A DNA stretch of 64,000 nt from Nemertoderma westbladi (lineage: Eukaryota; Xenacoelomorpha; Nemertodermatida; Nemertodermatidae), in NCBI GenBank assembly GCA_032718475.1, contig JAUCBJ010006599.1, positions 1 through 64,000 on the forward strand, given 5' to 3'. The position numbers and the translations under genes are program-made. The notes under the pieces are model-generated. The model did no database searches, was not told the origin of the DNA, and saw only the letters and a program-made list of their open reading frames with translations. Below are positions 1-13,055 of this stretch, in pieces (the stretch's first letter is position 1; every line of letters starts with the position of its first letter).

Positions 1-3000
1 TACACAATTTTGCATCTACTTGGTTTTGATGTGGTGAATAATTTGGCTTTACCATGTTTGTTGATCCTAAAAACCCAGTAAATGTTTACTAGAAACCCAG
101 TAACTACACAATCTGACATCTACTTGGTTTTGATGTGGTGAATAATTTGGCTTTACCATGTTTGTTGATCCCAAAACCCAGTAAATGTTTACTATAAACC
201 CAGTAACTACACAATTTTGCATCTACTTGGTTTTGATGTGGTGAATAATTTGGCTATACCATGTTTGTTGATCCCAAAACCCAGTAAATGTTCACTAGAA
301 ACCCAGTAACTACACAATTTTGCATCTACTTGGTTTTGATGTGGTGAATAATTTGGCTATACCATGTTTGTTGATCCCAAAACCCAGTAAATGTTTACTA
401 GAAACCCAGTAACTACACAATTTTGCATCTACTTGGTTTTGATGTGGTGAATAATTTGGCTATACCATGTTTGTTGATCCCAAAACCCAGTAAATGTTTA
501 CTATAAACCCAGTAACTACACAATTTTGCATCTACTTGGTTTTGATATGGTGAATAATTTGGCTTTACCATGTTTGTTGATCCCAAAACCCAGTAAATGT
601 TCACTAGAAACCCAGTAACTACACAATTTTGCAACTACTTGGTTTTGATGTGGTGAATAATTTGGCTTTACCATGTTTGTTGATCCCAAAACCCAGTAAA
701 TGTTCACTATAAACCCAGTAACTACACAATTTTGCATCTACTTGGTTTTGATGTGGTGAATAATTTGGCTTTACCATGTTTGTTGATCCCAAAACCCAGT
801 AAATGTTCACTATAAACCCAGTAACTACACAATTTTGCATCTACTTGGTTTTGATGTGGTGAATAATTTGGCTTTACCATGTTTGTTGATCCCAAAACCC
901 AGTAAATGTTCACTATAAACCCAGTAACTACACAATTTTGCATCTACTTGGTTTTGATGTGGTGAATAATTTGGCTTTACCATGTTTGTTGATCCCAAAA
1001 CCCAGTAAATGTTCACTATAAACCCAGTAACTACACAATTTTGCATCTACTTGGTTTTGATGTGGTGAATAATTTGGCTATACCATGTTTGTTGATCCCA
1101 AAACCCAGTAAATGTTCACTAGAAACCCAGTAACTACACAATTTTGCATCTACTTGGTTTTGATGTGGTGAATAATTTGGCTATACCATGTTTGTTGATC
1201 CCAAAACCCAGTAAATGTTCACTAGAAACCCAGTAACTACACAATTTTGCATCTACTTGGTTTTGATGTGGTGAATAATTTGGCTATACCATGTTTGTTG
1301 ATCCCAAAACCCAGTAAATGTTTACTAGAAACCCAGTAACTACACAATCTGACATCTACTTGGTTTTGATGTGGTGAATAATTTGGCTATACCATGTTTG
1401 TTGATCCCAAAACCCAGTAAATGTTCACTAGAAACCCAGTAACTACACAATTTTGCATCTACTTGGTTTTGATGTGGTGAATAATTTGGCTTTACCATGT
1501 TTGTTGATCCCAAAACCCAGTAAATGTTCACTAGAAACCCAGTAACTACACAATTTTGCATCTACTTGGTTTTGATGTGGTGAATAATTTGGCTATACCA
1601 TGTTTGTTGATCCCAAAACCCAGTAAATGTTCACTATAAACCCAGTAACTACACAATTTTGCATCTACTTGGTTTTGATGTGGTGAATAATTTGGCTATA
1701 CCATGTTTGTTGATCCCAAAACCCAGTAAATGTTTACTAGAAACCCAGTAACTACACAATCTGACATCTACTTGGTTTTGATGTGGTGAATAATTTGGCT
1801 ATACCATGTTTGTTGATCCCAAAACCCAGTAAATGTTCACTAGAAACCCAGTAACTACACAATCTGACATCTACTTGGTTTTGATGTGGTGAATAATTTG
1901 GCTATACCATGTTTGTTGATCCCAAAACCCAGTAAATGTTCACTAGAAACCCAGTAACTACACAATTTTGCATCTACTTGGTTTTGATGTGGTGAATAAT
2001 TTGGCTATACCATGTTTGTTGATCCCAAAACCCAGTAAATGTTCACTATAAACCCAGTAACTACACAATTTTGCATCTACTTGGTTTTGATGTGGTGAAT
2101 AATTTGGCTTTACCATGTTTGTTGATCCCAAAACCCAGAAAATGTTTACTAGAAACCCAGTAACTACACAATTTTGCATCTACTTGGTTTTGATGTGGTG
2201 AATAATTTGGCTTTACCATGTTTGTTGATCCTAAAAACCCAGTAAATGTTTACTAGAAACCCAGTAACTACACAATCTGACATCTACTTGGTTTTGATGT
2301 GGTGAATAATTTGGCTTTACCATGTTTGTTGATCCCAAAACCCAGTAAATGTTTACTATAAACCCAGTAACTACACAATTTTGCATCTACTTGGTTTTGA
2401 TGTGGTGAATAATTTGGCTTTACCATGTTTGTTGATCCCAAAACCCAGTAAATGTTCACTAGAAACCCAGTAACTACACAATTTTGCATCTACTTGGTTT
2501 TGATGTGGTGAATAATTTGGCTTTACCATGTTTGTTGATCCTAAAAACCCAGTAAATGTTTACTAGAAACCCAGTAACTACACAATCTGACATCTACTTG
2601 GTTTTGATGTGGTGAATAATTTGGCTTTACCATGTTTGTTGATCCCAAAACCCAGTAAATGTTTACTATAAACCCAGTAACTACACAATTTTGCATCTAT
2701 TTGGTTTTGATGTGGTGAATAATTTGGCTATACCATGTTTGTTGATCCCAAAACCCAGTAAATGTTCACTAGAAACCCAGTAACTACACAATTTTGCATC
2801 TACTTGGTTTTGATGTGGTGAATAATTTGGCTATACCATGTTTGTTGATCCCAAAACCCAGTAAATGTTTACTAGAAACCCAGTAACTACACAATTTTGC
2901 ATCTACTTGGTTTTGATGTGGTGAATAATTTGGCTATACCATGTTTGTTGATCCCAAAACCCAGTAAATGTTTACTATAAACCCAGTAACTACACAATTT

Positions 3001-6000
3001 TGCATCTACTTGGTTTTGATATGGTGAATAATTTGGCTTTACCATGTTTGTTGATCCCAAAACCCAGTAAATGTTCACTAGAAACCCAGTAACTACACAA
3101 TTTTGCAACTACTTGGTTTTGATGTGGTGAATAATTTGGCTTTACCATGTTTGTTGATCCCAAAACCCAGTAAATGTTCACTATAAACCCAGTAACTACA
3201 CAATTTTGCATCTACTTGGTTTTGATGTGGTGAATAATTTGGCTTTACCATGTTTGTTGATCCCAAAACCCAGTAAATGTTCACTATAAACCCAGTAACT
3301 ACACAATTTTGCATCTACTTGGTTTTGATGTGGTGAATAATTTGGCTTTACCATGTTTGTTGATCCCAAAACCCAGTAAATGTTCACTATAAACCCAGTA
3401 ACTACACAATTTTGCATCTACTTGGTTTTGATGTGGTGAATAATTTGGCTTTACCATGTTTGTTGATCCCAAAACCCAGTAAATGTTCACTATAAACCCA
3501 GTAACTACACAATTTTGCATCTACTTGGTTTTGATGTGGTGAATAATTTGGCTATACCATGTTTGTTGATCCCAAAACCCAGTAAATGTTCACTAGAAAC
3601 CCAGTAACTACACAATTTTGCATCTACTTGGTTTTGATGTGGTGAATAATTTGGCTATACCATGTTTGTTGATCCCAAAACCCAGTAAATGTTCACTAGA
3701 AACCCAGTAACTACACAATTTTGCATCTACTTGGTTTTGATGTGGTGAATAATTTGGCTATACCATGTTTGTTGATCCCAAAACCCAGTAAATGTTCACT
3801 AGAAACCCAGTAACTACACAATTTTGCATCTACTTGGTTTTGATGTGGTGAATAATTTGGCTATACCATGTTTGTTGATCCCAAAACCCAGTAAATGTTC
3901 ACTAGAAACCCAGTAACTACACAATTTTGCATCTACTTGGTTTTGATGTGGTGAATAATTTGGCTATACCATGTTTGTTGATCCCAAAACCCAGTAAATG
4001 TTTACTAGAAACCCAGTAACTACACAATCTGACATCTACTTGGTTTTGATGTGGTGAATAATTTGGCTATACCATGTTTGTTGATCCCAAAACCCAGTAA
4101 ATGTTCACTAGAAACCCAGTAACTACACAATTTTGCATCTACTTGGTTTTGATGTGGTGAATAATTTGGCTTTACCATGTTTGTTGATCCCAAAACCCAG
4201 TAAATGTTCACTAGAAACCCAGTAACTACACAATTTTGCATCTACTTGGTTTTGATGTGGTGAATAATTTGGCTATACCATGTTTGTTGATCCCAAAACC
4301 CAGTAAATGTTCACTATAAACCCAGTAACTACACAATTTTGCATCTACTTGGTTTTGATGTGGTGAATAATTTGGCTATACCATGTTTGTTGATCCCAAA
4401 ACCCAGTAAATGTTTACTAGAAACCCAGTAACTACACAATCTGACATCTACTTGGTTTTGATGTGGTGAATAATTTGGCTATACCATGTTTGTTGATCCC
4501 AAAACCCAGTAAATGTTCACTAGAAACCCAGTAACTACACAATCTGACATCTACTTGGTTTTGATGTGGTGAATAATTTGGCTATACCATGTTTGTTGAT
4601 CCCAAAACCCAGTAAATGTTCACTATAAACCCAGTAACTACACAATTTTGCATCTACTTGGTTTTGATGTGGTGAATAATTTGGCTTTACCATGTTTGTT
4701 GATCCCAAAACCCAGTAAATGTTCACTATAAACCCAGTAACTACACAATTTTGCATCTACTTGGTTTTGATGTGGTGAATAATTTGGCTATACCATGTTT
4801 GTTGATCCCAAAACCCAGTAAATGTTCACTAGAAACCCAGTAACTACACAATTTTGCATCTACTTGGTTTTGATGTGGTGAATAATTTGGCTATACCATG
4901 TTTGTTGATCCCAAAACCCAGTAAATGTTCACTAGAAACCCAGTAACTACACAATTTTGCATCTACTTGGTTTTGATGTGGTGAATAATTTGGCTATACC
5001 ATGTTTGTTGATCCCAAAACCCAGTAAATGTTTACTAGAAACCCAGTAACTACACAATCTGACATCTACTTGGTTTTGATGTGGTGAATAATTTGGCTAT
5101 ACCATGTTTGTTGATCCCAAAACCCAGTAAATGTTCACTAGAAACCCAGTAACTACACAATTTTGCATCTACTTGGTTTTGATGTGGTGAATAATTTGGC
5201 TTTACCATGTTTGTTGATCCCAAAACCCAGTAAATGTTCACTAGAAACCCAGTAACTACACAATTTTGCATCTACTTGGTTTTGATGTGGTGAATAATTT
5301 GGCTATACCATGTTTGTTGATCCCAAAACCCAGTAAATGTTCACTATAAACCCAGTAACTACACAATTTTGCATCTACTTGGTTTTGATGTGGTGAATAA
5401 TTTGGCTATACCATGTTTGTTGATCCCAAAACCCAGTAAATGTTTACTAGAAACCCAGTAACTACACAATCTGACATCTACTTGGTTTTGATGTGGTGAA
5501 TAATTTGGCTATACCATGTTTGTTGATCCCAAAACCCAGTAAATGTTCACTAGAAACCCAGTAACTACACAATCTGACATCTACTTGGTTTTGATGTGGT
5601 GAATAATTTGGCTATACCATGTTTGTTGATCCCAAAACCCAGTAAATGTTCACTAGAAACCCAGTAACTACACAATTTTGCATCTACTTGGTTTTGATGT
5701 GGTGAATAATTTGGCTATACCATGTTTGTTGATCCCAAAACCCAGTAAATGTTCACTATAAACCCAGTAACTACACAATTTTGCATCTACTTGGTTTTGA
5801 TGTGGTGAATAATTTGGCTTTACCATGTTTGTTGATCCCAAAACCCAGAAAATGTTTACTAGAAACCCAGTAACTACACAATTTTGCATCTACTTGGTTT
5901 TGATGTGGTGAATAATTTGGCTTTACCATGTTTGTTGATCCTAAAAACCCAGTAAATGTTTACTAGAAACCCAGTAACTACACAATCTGACATCTACTTG

Positions 6001-9000
6001 GTTTTGATGTGGTGAATAATTTGGCTTTACCATGTTTGTTGATCCCAAAACCCAGTAAATGTTTACTATAAACCCAGTAACTACACAATTTTGCATCTAC
6101 TTGGTTTTGATGTGGTGAATAATTTGGCTTTACCATGTTTGTTGATCCCAAAACCCAGTAAATGTTCACTAGAAACCCAGTAACTACACAATTTTGCATC
6201 TACTTGGTTTTGATGTGGTGAATAATTTGGCTTTACCATGTTTGTTGATCCTAAAAACCCAGTAAATGTTTACTAGAAACCCAGTAACTACACAATCTGA
6301 CATCTACTTGGTTTTGATGTGGTGAATAATTTGGCTTTACCATGTTTGTTGATCCCAAAACCCAGTAAATGTTTACTATAAACCCAGTAACTACACAATT
6401 TTGCATCTACTTGGTTTTGATGTGGTGAATAATTTGGCTATACCATGTTTGTTGATCCCAAAACCCAGTAAATGTTCACTAGAAACCCAGTAACTACACA
6501 ATTTTGCATCTACTTGGTTTTGATGTGGTGAATAATTTGGCTATACCATGTTTGTTGATCCCAAAACCCAGTAAATGTTTACTAGAAACCCAGTAACTAC
6601 ACAATTTTGCATCTACTTGGTTTTGATGTGGTGAATAATTTGGCTATACCATGTTTGTTGATCCCAAAACCCAGTAAATGTTTACTATAAACCCAGTAAC
6701 TACACAATTTTGCATCTACTTGGTTTTGATATGGTGAATAATTTGGCTTTACCATGTTTGTTGATCCCAAAACCCAGTAAATGTTCACTAGAAACCCAGT
6801 AACTACACAATTTTGCAACTACTTGGTTTTGATGTGGTGAATAATTTGGCTTTACCATGTTTGTTGATCCCAAAACCCAGTAAATGTTCACTATAAACCC
6901 AGTAACTACACAATTTTGCATCTACTTGGTTTTGATGTGGTGAATAATTTGGCTTTACCATGTTTGTTGATCCCAAAACCCAGTAAATGTTCACTATAAA
7001 CCCAGTAACTACACAATTTTGCATCTACTTGGTTTTGATGTGGTGAATAATTTGGCTTTACCATGTTTGTTGATCCCAAAACCCAGTAAATGTTCACTAT
7101 AAACCCAGTAACTACACAATTTTGCATCTACTTGGTTTTGATGTGGTGAATAATTTGGCTTTACCATGTTTGTTGATCCCAAAACCCAGTAAATGTTCAC
7201 TATAAACCCAGTAACTACACAATTTTGCATCTACTTGGTTTTGATGTGGTGAATAATTTGGCTATACCATGTTTGTTGATCCCAAAACCCAGTAAATGTT
7301 CACTAGAAACCCAGTAACTACACAATTTTGCATCTACTTGGTTTTGATGTGGTGAATAATTTGGCTATACCATGTTTGTTGATCCCAAAACCCAGTAAAT
7401 GTTCACTAGAAACCCAGTAACTACACAATTTTGCATCTACTTGGTTTTGATGTGGTGAATAATTTGGCTATACCATGTTTGTTGATCCCAAAACCCAGTA
7501 AATGTTTACTAGAAACCCAGTAACTACACAATCTGACATCTACTTGGTTTTGATGTGGTGAATAATTTGGCTATACCATGTTTGTTGATCCCAAAACCCA
7601 GTAAATGTTCACTAGAAACCCAGTAACTACACAATTTTGCATCTACTTGGTTTTGATGTGGTGAATAATTTGGCTTTACCATGTTTGTTGATCCCAAAAC
7701 CCAGTAAATGTTCACTAGAAACCCAGTAACTACACAATTTTGCATCTACTTGGTTTTGATGTGGTGAATAATTTGGCTATACCATGTTTGTTGATCCCAA
7801 AACCCAGTAAATGTTCACTATAAACCCAGTAACTACACAATTTTGCATCTACTTGGTTTTGATGTGGTGAATAATTTGGCTATACCATGTTTGTTGATCC
7901 CAAAACCCAGTAAATGTTTACTAGAAACCCAGTAACTACACAATCTGACATCTACTTGGTTTTGATGTGGTGAATAATTTGGCTATACCATGTTTGTTGA
8001 TCCCAAAACCCAGTAAATGTTCACTAGAAACCCAGTAACTACACAATCTGACATCTACTTGGTTTTGATGTGGTGAATAATTTGGCTATACCATGTTTGT
8101 TGATCCCAAAACCCAGTAAATGTTCACTAGAAACCCAGTAACTACACAATTTTGCATCTACTTGGTTTTGATGTGGTGAATAATTTGGCTATACCATGTT
8201 TGTTGATCCCAAAACCCAGTAAATGTTCACTATAAACCCAGTAACTACACAATTTTGCATCTACTTGGTTTTGATGTGGTGAATAATTTGGCTTTACCAT
8301 GTTTGTTGATCCCAAAACCCAGTAAATGTTCACTATAAACCCAGTAACTACACAATTTTGCATCTACTTGGTTTTGATGTGGTGAATAATTTGGCTATAC
8401 CATGTTTGTTGATCCCAAAACCCAGTAAATGTTCACTAGAAACCCAGTAACTACACAATTTTGCATCTACTTGGTTTTGATGTGGTGAATAATTTGGCTA
8501 TACCATGTTTGTTGATCCCAAAACCCAGTAAATGTTCACTAGAAACCCAGTAACTACACAATTTTGCATCTACTTGGTTTTGATGTGGTGAATAATTTGG
8601 CTATACCATGTTTGTTGATCCCAAAACCCAGTAAATGTTCACTAGAAACCCAGTAACTACACAATTTTGCATCTACTTGGTTTTGATGTGGTGAATAATT
8701 TGGCTATACCATGTTTGTTGATCCCAAAACCCAGTAAATGTTCACTAGAAACCCAGTAACTACACAATCTGACATCTACTTGGTTTTGATGTGGTGAATA
8801 ATTTGGCTTTACCATGTTTGTTGATCCCAAAACCCAGTAAATGTTTACTATAAACCCAGTAACTACACAATTTTGCATCTACTTGGTTTTGATGTGGTGA
8901 ATAATTTGGCTTTACCATGTTTGTTGATCCCAAAACCCAGTAAATGTTCACTAGAAACCCAGTAACTACACAATTTTGCATCTACTTGGTTTTGATGTGG

Positions 9001-9640
9001 TGAATAATTTGGCTATACCATGTTTGTTGATCCCAAAACCCAGTAAATGTTTACTATAAACCCAGTAACTACACAATTTTGCATCTACTTGGTTTTGATA
9101 TGGTGAATAATTTGGCTTTACCATGTTTGTTGATCCCAAAACCCAGTAAATGTTCACTAGAAACCCAGTAACTACACAATTTTGCATCTACTTGGTTTTG
9201 ATGTGGTGAATAATTTGGCTATACCATGTTTGTTGATCCCAAAACCCAGTAAATGTTTACTAGAAACCCAGTAACTACACAATTTTGCATCTACTTGGTT
9301 TTGATGTGGTGAATAATTTGGCTTTACCATGTTTGTTGATCCCAAAACCCAGTAAATGTTTACTAGAAACCCAGTAACTACACAATTTTGCATCTACTTG
9401 GTTTTGATGTGGTGAATAATTTGGCTATACCATGTTTGTTGATCCCAAAACCCAGTAAATGTTTACTAGAATCCCAGTAACTACACAATCTGGCATCTAC
9501 TTGGTTTTCATGTGGTGAATAACCATGTTTGTTGATCCCAAAACCCAGTAAAAATTTACTAGAAACCCAGTAACTACACAATCTGGCATCAACTTGGTAT
9601 TGATGTGGTGGATAATAATTAGGCTTTACCTGTCTGTTGA
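1..9640. repeat. 103-bp satellite array with higher-order repeats
   Basis: About 93 head-to-tail copies of a 103-bp monomer run from the window edge, so the array continues outside. Sites varying between copies include CTAGAAACCC/CTATAAACCC, TTTACT/TTCACT and TTTTGCATC/CTGACATC. Rare 104-bp monomers carry CCTAAAAACCC at about 66, 2230, 2540, 5940 and 6250. These marks recur at 2474 bp (24 monomers) and 3710 bp (36 monomers), so the array evolved by amplifying blocks. Monomers with TTTACT contain the small inverted repeat AGTAAA-TG-TTTACT. The minus strand shows many 73-codon open frames, but a 103-bp period changes frame at every unit, so they are not genes. Confidence 0.97.
9463..9640. repeat. 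Degenerate edge of the satellite array
   Basis: The last monomers diverge. One lacks about 12 bp (the ATTTGGCTATAC segment), and the final partial copy has several substitutions and ends near CTTTACCTGTCTGTTG. Decay at an array edge is expected when homogenisation acts mainly on the interior. This fixes the true boundary with unique DNA. Confidence 0.85.
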
Positions 9641-10412
9641 AGATACTGAGTTTTGAAATTATTTAAAAAAGTGACAGTAAAATAGTCCATCTTAAATTTG
9701 AAACCGAGTAAGTGGAAGTTGATGTACAGTATTTTGTAATGGTATTCCGTGAAATGTAATATAAATAACGTACAGTAGTTCCTGGCGTTGGAACAGTGAA
9801 ATCTTCATCGTGAGACTTTGAGACTTTCACAGATGAATTCTACACCCTCGAAAACCCCAAAGGTCAAATAAAAAAAATTTTGAAAAATTTAGTTACTGGG
9901 TTTTGACTTACTTTGGAGCTGCCGTGCGGGCGGGTAGGCCTATTACGAAATACAGTATAATTATAAATTTTGGAAAACGTGACTGAAAACAGATGTACTA
10001 CTGTTTATTATTTAGATTTATCCACAGCTGATACAGTAGGCCCTACTGTATATAATATTCTTACATTTCTACGGTTATTGATTGCCATTACTTAAAGTTT
10101 AAATTAACTACTTTTATTATAATTTGTAGAATAATTTATTATAATACCTAAAAGTTATTTGTCTAATAAGCCGGATTTTTAGAAATACTTTCTAAATTTT
10201 AGAATTTAGAAATGTGAATTGAAAATAAATAATTGTTTAAAATAAAGGAATAATAAGTGAAATACTTGGGGTAGCATGTACAGTAGCAATAACTTTAAAA
10301 TGATTAATAAATGATTACCAGTACATACTGTGGTTGGGTACACAGTTGGGCCTACTGTAGCATCTGACCTCTCTAAGGCACAGAATGAGTTCGAGAGGTT
10401 CTATTATTTAGG
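9641..10412. other. AT-rich DNA with no gene seen
   Basis: No open frame or RNA gene is supported. The stretch is AT-rich with scattered GTAGGCCTA-like palindromes. The last part runs into a LINE fragment. Confidence 0.6.
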
Positions 10413-10788
10413 GCGGTAATATAACGAGTAGGAGTCCATGCTGGGCTCTAACTGTTGCGGACAGCAAATCTCTGGATGGTACATTCACAAGAATGCTACG
10501 TCGAGAAAAAGAGCCGCCTCGGCTTCTCGGGTTATTGCTGTCACCATGAGGACTAGCTGTACACAATTTTGATCTTTGGCAGCCTCATGGAGTGAATAAG
10601 CATGGTGGACAGCCCATGACTTTCTTGAGACGCTCCCAATAGGACACTGACCCCCTTGGAAATAAGCTGCAAGGCTTTAGGGGTAATCCTATATGTTATG
10701 TTGGACAATACCTTTATACCGGTACATTGTTTGGTGTATTTGTTATTGTTTTTACATAATGTATAAATAAATCTATCTATCTATCTAT
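10413..10788 (+). mobile_element. Mosaic LINE 3' fragments with (ATCT)n tail
   Basis: Bases about 10430-10637 match the LINE relic at 17821-18005 nearly base for base, including the CATGCTGGGCTCTAACTGTT stretch. From about 10638 the sequence changes to a different LINE-type 3' end. It finishes in ATAAATAAATCTATCTATCT, a typical non-LTR microsatellite tail. The two parts probably come from different elements, by nested insertion or template switching. No intact frame remains. Confidence 0.7.
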
Positions 10789-11765
10789 GACACAGAAGCA
10801 CAGGTACTCTCACCAGATGGTGAAACTGAGTTTTTCTCAATCCTGGCTGGCGTACTGCAAGGTGACACATTAGCACCATTACTATTTGTAATTGTGCTGG
10901 ATTACGCAATGAGGACGGCCACAAAGGGTGAAGATCTGGGATTCACACTTCAAGAACGCAGAAGTAGTAGATATCCGGCAACTACAGTCACAGACACAGA
11001 CTTTGCGGATGACATCGCCCTGCTCTCTAATACGCTAGCAGATGCACAGCTTCTACTAAATAAAGTGGAGAGGGCTGCTAAGGAGGTTGGATTGCATATA
11101 AATGCTACAAAGACCGAATTCATGACTTTTAATGTTGATGGAAACTTGACAACCATTGATAATAATCAACTAAGGAAGGTTGACGACTTCCAGTACCTTG
11201 GATCATGGATAGAGAGTAGCAAAAAGGACATAGAAGTTAGGAAAGCAAAGGCGGGGGTAGCTCTATCAAAAATGGATACCATCTGGAAATCAGATCTCTC
11301 CAGGCACCTGAAGACTAAGTTCTTTCGAGCCACTGTGGAAAGTGTATTTTTATACGGGGGTGAGACCTGAACACTGACTAAATCACTTGAACAACGAATT
11401 GATGGTTGCTACACAAGACTACTAAGGGCAGCCCTAAACATCAGCTGGAGACAACACATGACAAACGCCGAGCTTTATGGTACAATACCACCTGTATCAA
11501 CCACCCTCCGTGAACGCAGATTAAGATTCAGTGGGCACTGCTGGCGAAGTAAAGACGAGGTCATACCAGATCTACTTCTCTGGCAACCAACTCATGGAAA
11601 GCGTAGTCGTGGACGACCGGCCATAAAATATATAGATCAACTTGAAAGGGATACTGAACTTGGGAGAAACGAAATTGCGACAACTATGGAGAATCGGGAA
11701 GCCTGGAAGAATCTCATTTCCACTGTCCGAGTTCGCTCGACCTAGTAGTAGTAGTAGTTCTTCTC
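10789..11765 (+). pseudogene. RTE-like LINE reverse transcriptase, 5'-truncated, one nonsense codon
   Basis: One frame runs from about 10792 to the stop at 11745, broken only by TGA at 11368-11370, where the minus-strand relative at 48.8-49.2 kb has a Trp codon (GGETW). Recognisable parts are the RT segment GVLQGDTLAPL, the catalytic FADD box (DFADDIALLS) and the conserved C-terminal region with YLGSWI, VRKAKA, GHCWRSKDEV and SRGRP. The 5' end is truncated inside RT, directly against the (ATCT)n tail of the preceding fragment. The element ends in a very short 3' region with a TAG-repeat tail at about 11742-11757. Short microsatellite 3' ends are typical of RTE elements. It is a relative of the copy at 48.7-50.9 kb on the minus strand. 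The clade assignment is by motif recognition only. Confidence 0.85.
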
Positions 11766-13050
11766 TTCTTCCGATTACTTGCGGCGACCCCCATGGGTCT
11801 GTCTTATCATCTCTTATTTTCCTACTCATTATCAATGACCTCCCTGACGCCACTAATTTATTAGCCACTCTCTTCGCGGAAGATACAACGTTACTTTCCT
11901 TCCATTCTAATCTAAACACTTTAATCGACTATACTAACACTGGAACTTAATAAACTACAAAGTTGGCTATTAAATAATAAATTACTCATTAATAAAAAAA
12001 ACCGAATTCACTATATTTTCAAAATCAAATATTAATTTATCTAATTATCCCAAAATGACTATAGATAATACTGAAATCTCAAGTTGTAACGATTACAAAT
12101 TATTAGGTGTATGGATTGATAACAAACTAAATTGGAAACCCCATATTTCATATGTTATTAAAAAAATTTCCCGATCCACAGGATTATTTTATAATCTACG
12201 CCACATTTTCCACTCCATATATTACGCACACTTTATTTTTCCCTTATTCATCCATATGTGAATAAATGTCTTATCCTTTGGGGCAACGCCCCCTCCACTG
12301 TTATAAAACCAATTCGCATAAAAATTAATAAACTTATCCGCTGCATCACATTCACCTACTATCGTAACTCTGCTACACCAATTTATGAACAGTTAAAAAT
12401 ATTACCCCTCAATTTATTATATGAATATCAAGTAGCCTCATTTATGTACGACATCCATTCAAACCGTATAAATCCCACATCCGAACTTTCCAAACTATTT
12501 AAAAAACGCAACACAGTCCACTCACATTTCACCAGATCTGCTGCCAGATCGGATTTCACTCTCCCACTATTCCATCTCAGTTCATCTCAGCGGTCCGTGA
12601 GCTTTCGAGGTCCTCGTGTCTGGAACTCTCTACCTGATGAACTCCGGTGCAAGAAATCGAAATTGCTGTTCCAAGCCCGTCTTAAAAATCATTTATTTAA
12701 TATCATATGATTTCCACTTACGAATAATTATATTTACCAGTTAATGTTAAATTCCTTTCAATAAGTTAACTATATTAATTAGTACTTCATTAATGTCCTA
12801 ATTACTTTTATATTACATATATTGTGCATAATCTATCCCTATCCCTCCATTCGAGTAGCAATGTCACCCCCCCCCCCCCCCCCGTCCCCAAGTATCCATG
12901 GCCCACTGTAGTACATCGGGCAGCATTAGCATTGCTATTTGCTCGTGTACTGCGGTTCTCGCTCACATTATTTGTTTGCTGTTGTTCATTTGTGTATAAT
13001 TAATTCATTATTGGTCTAGGGGAAATAAATAAATTCAATTCAATTCAATT
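11758..13050 (+). pseudogene. CR1/Jockey-like LINE reverse transcriptase fragment, frameshifted
   Basis: Translated pieces at 11760-11950, 12055-12261 and 12258-12710 form the second half of a non-LTR RT. They show a GSVLSSLIFLLIINDLP segment, an LFAEDTTLLSF box (the usual FADD now FAED), a YKLLGVWID segment and a C-terminal RVWNSLPDELR motif. Several frame changes and a TGA at 12259-12261 break it. After the stop at 12710 comes about 310 bp of 3' UTR containing a 17-C run (12867-12883). It ends in AAATAAATTCAATTCAATTC, a typical CR1-like tail. Its start abuts the TAG tail of the RTE-like copy. Confidence 0.8.
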
Positions 13051-13055
13051 GGCTA

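Noticed and set aside
413-9581. About thirty minus-strand frames of 73 codons in the satellite
   Set aside because: They arise because the 103-bp monomer lacks stops over two units; frame changes at each unit and nothing resembles a protein domain.
1-9640. CRISPR array
   Set aside because: The repeats are contiguous 103-bp monomers without unique spacers, in eukaryotic DNA.
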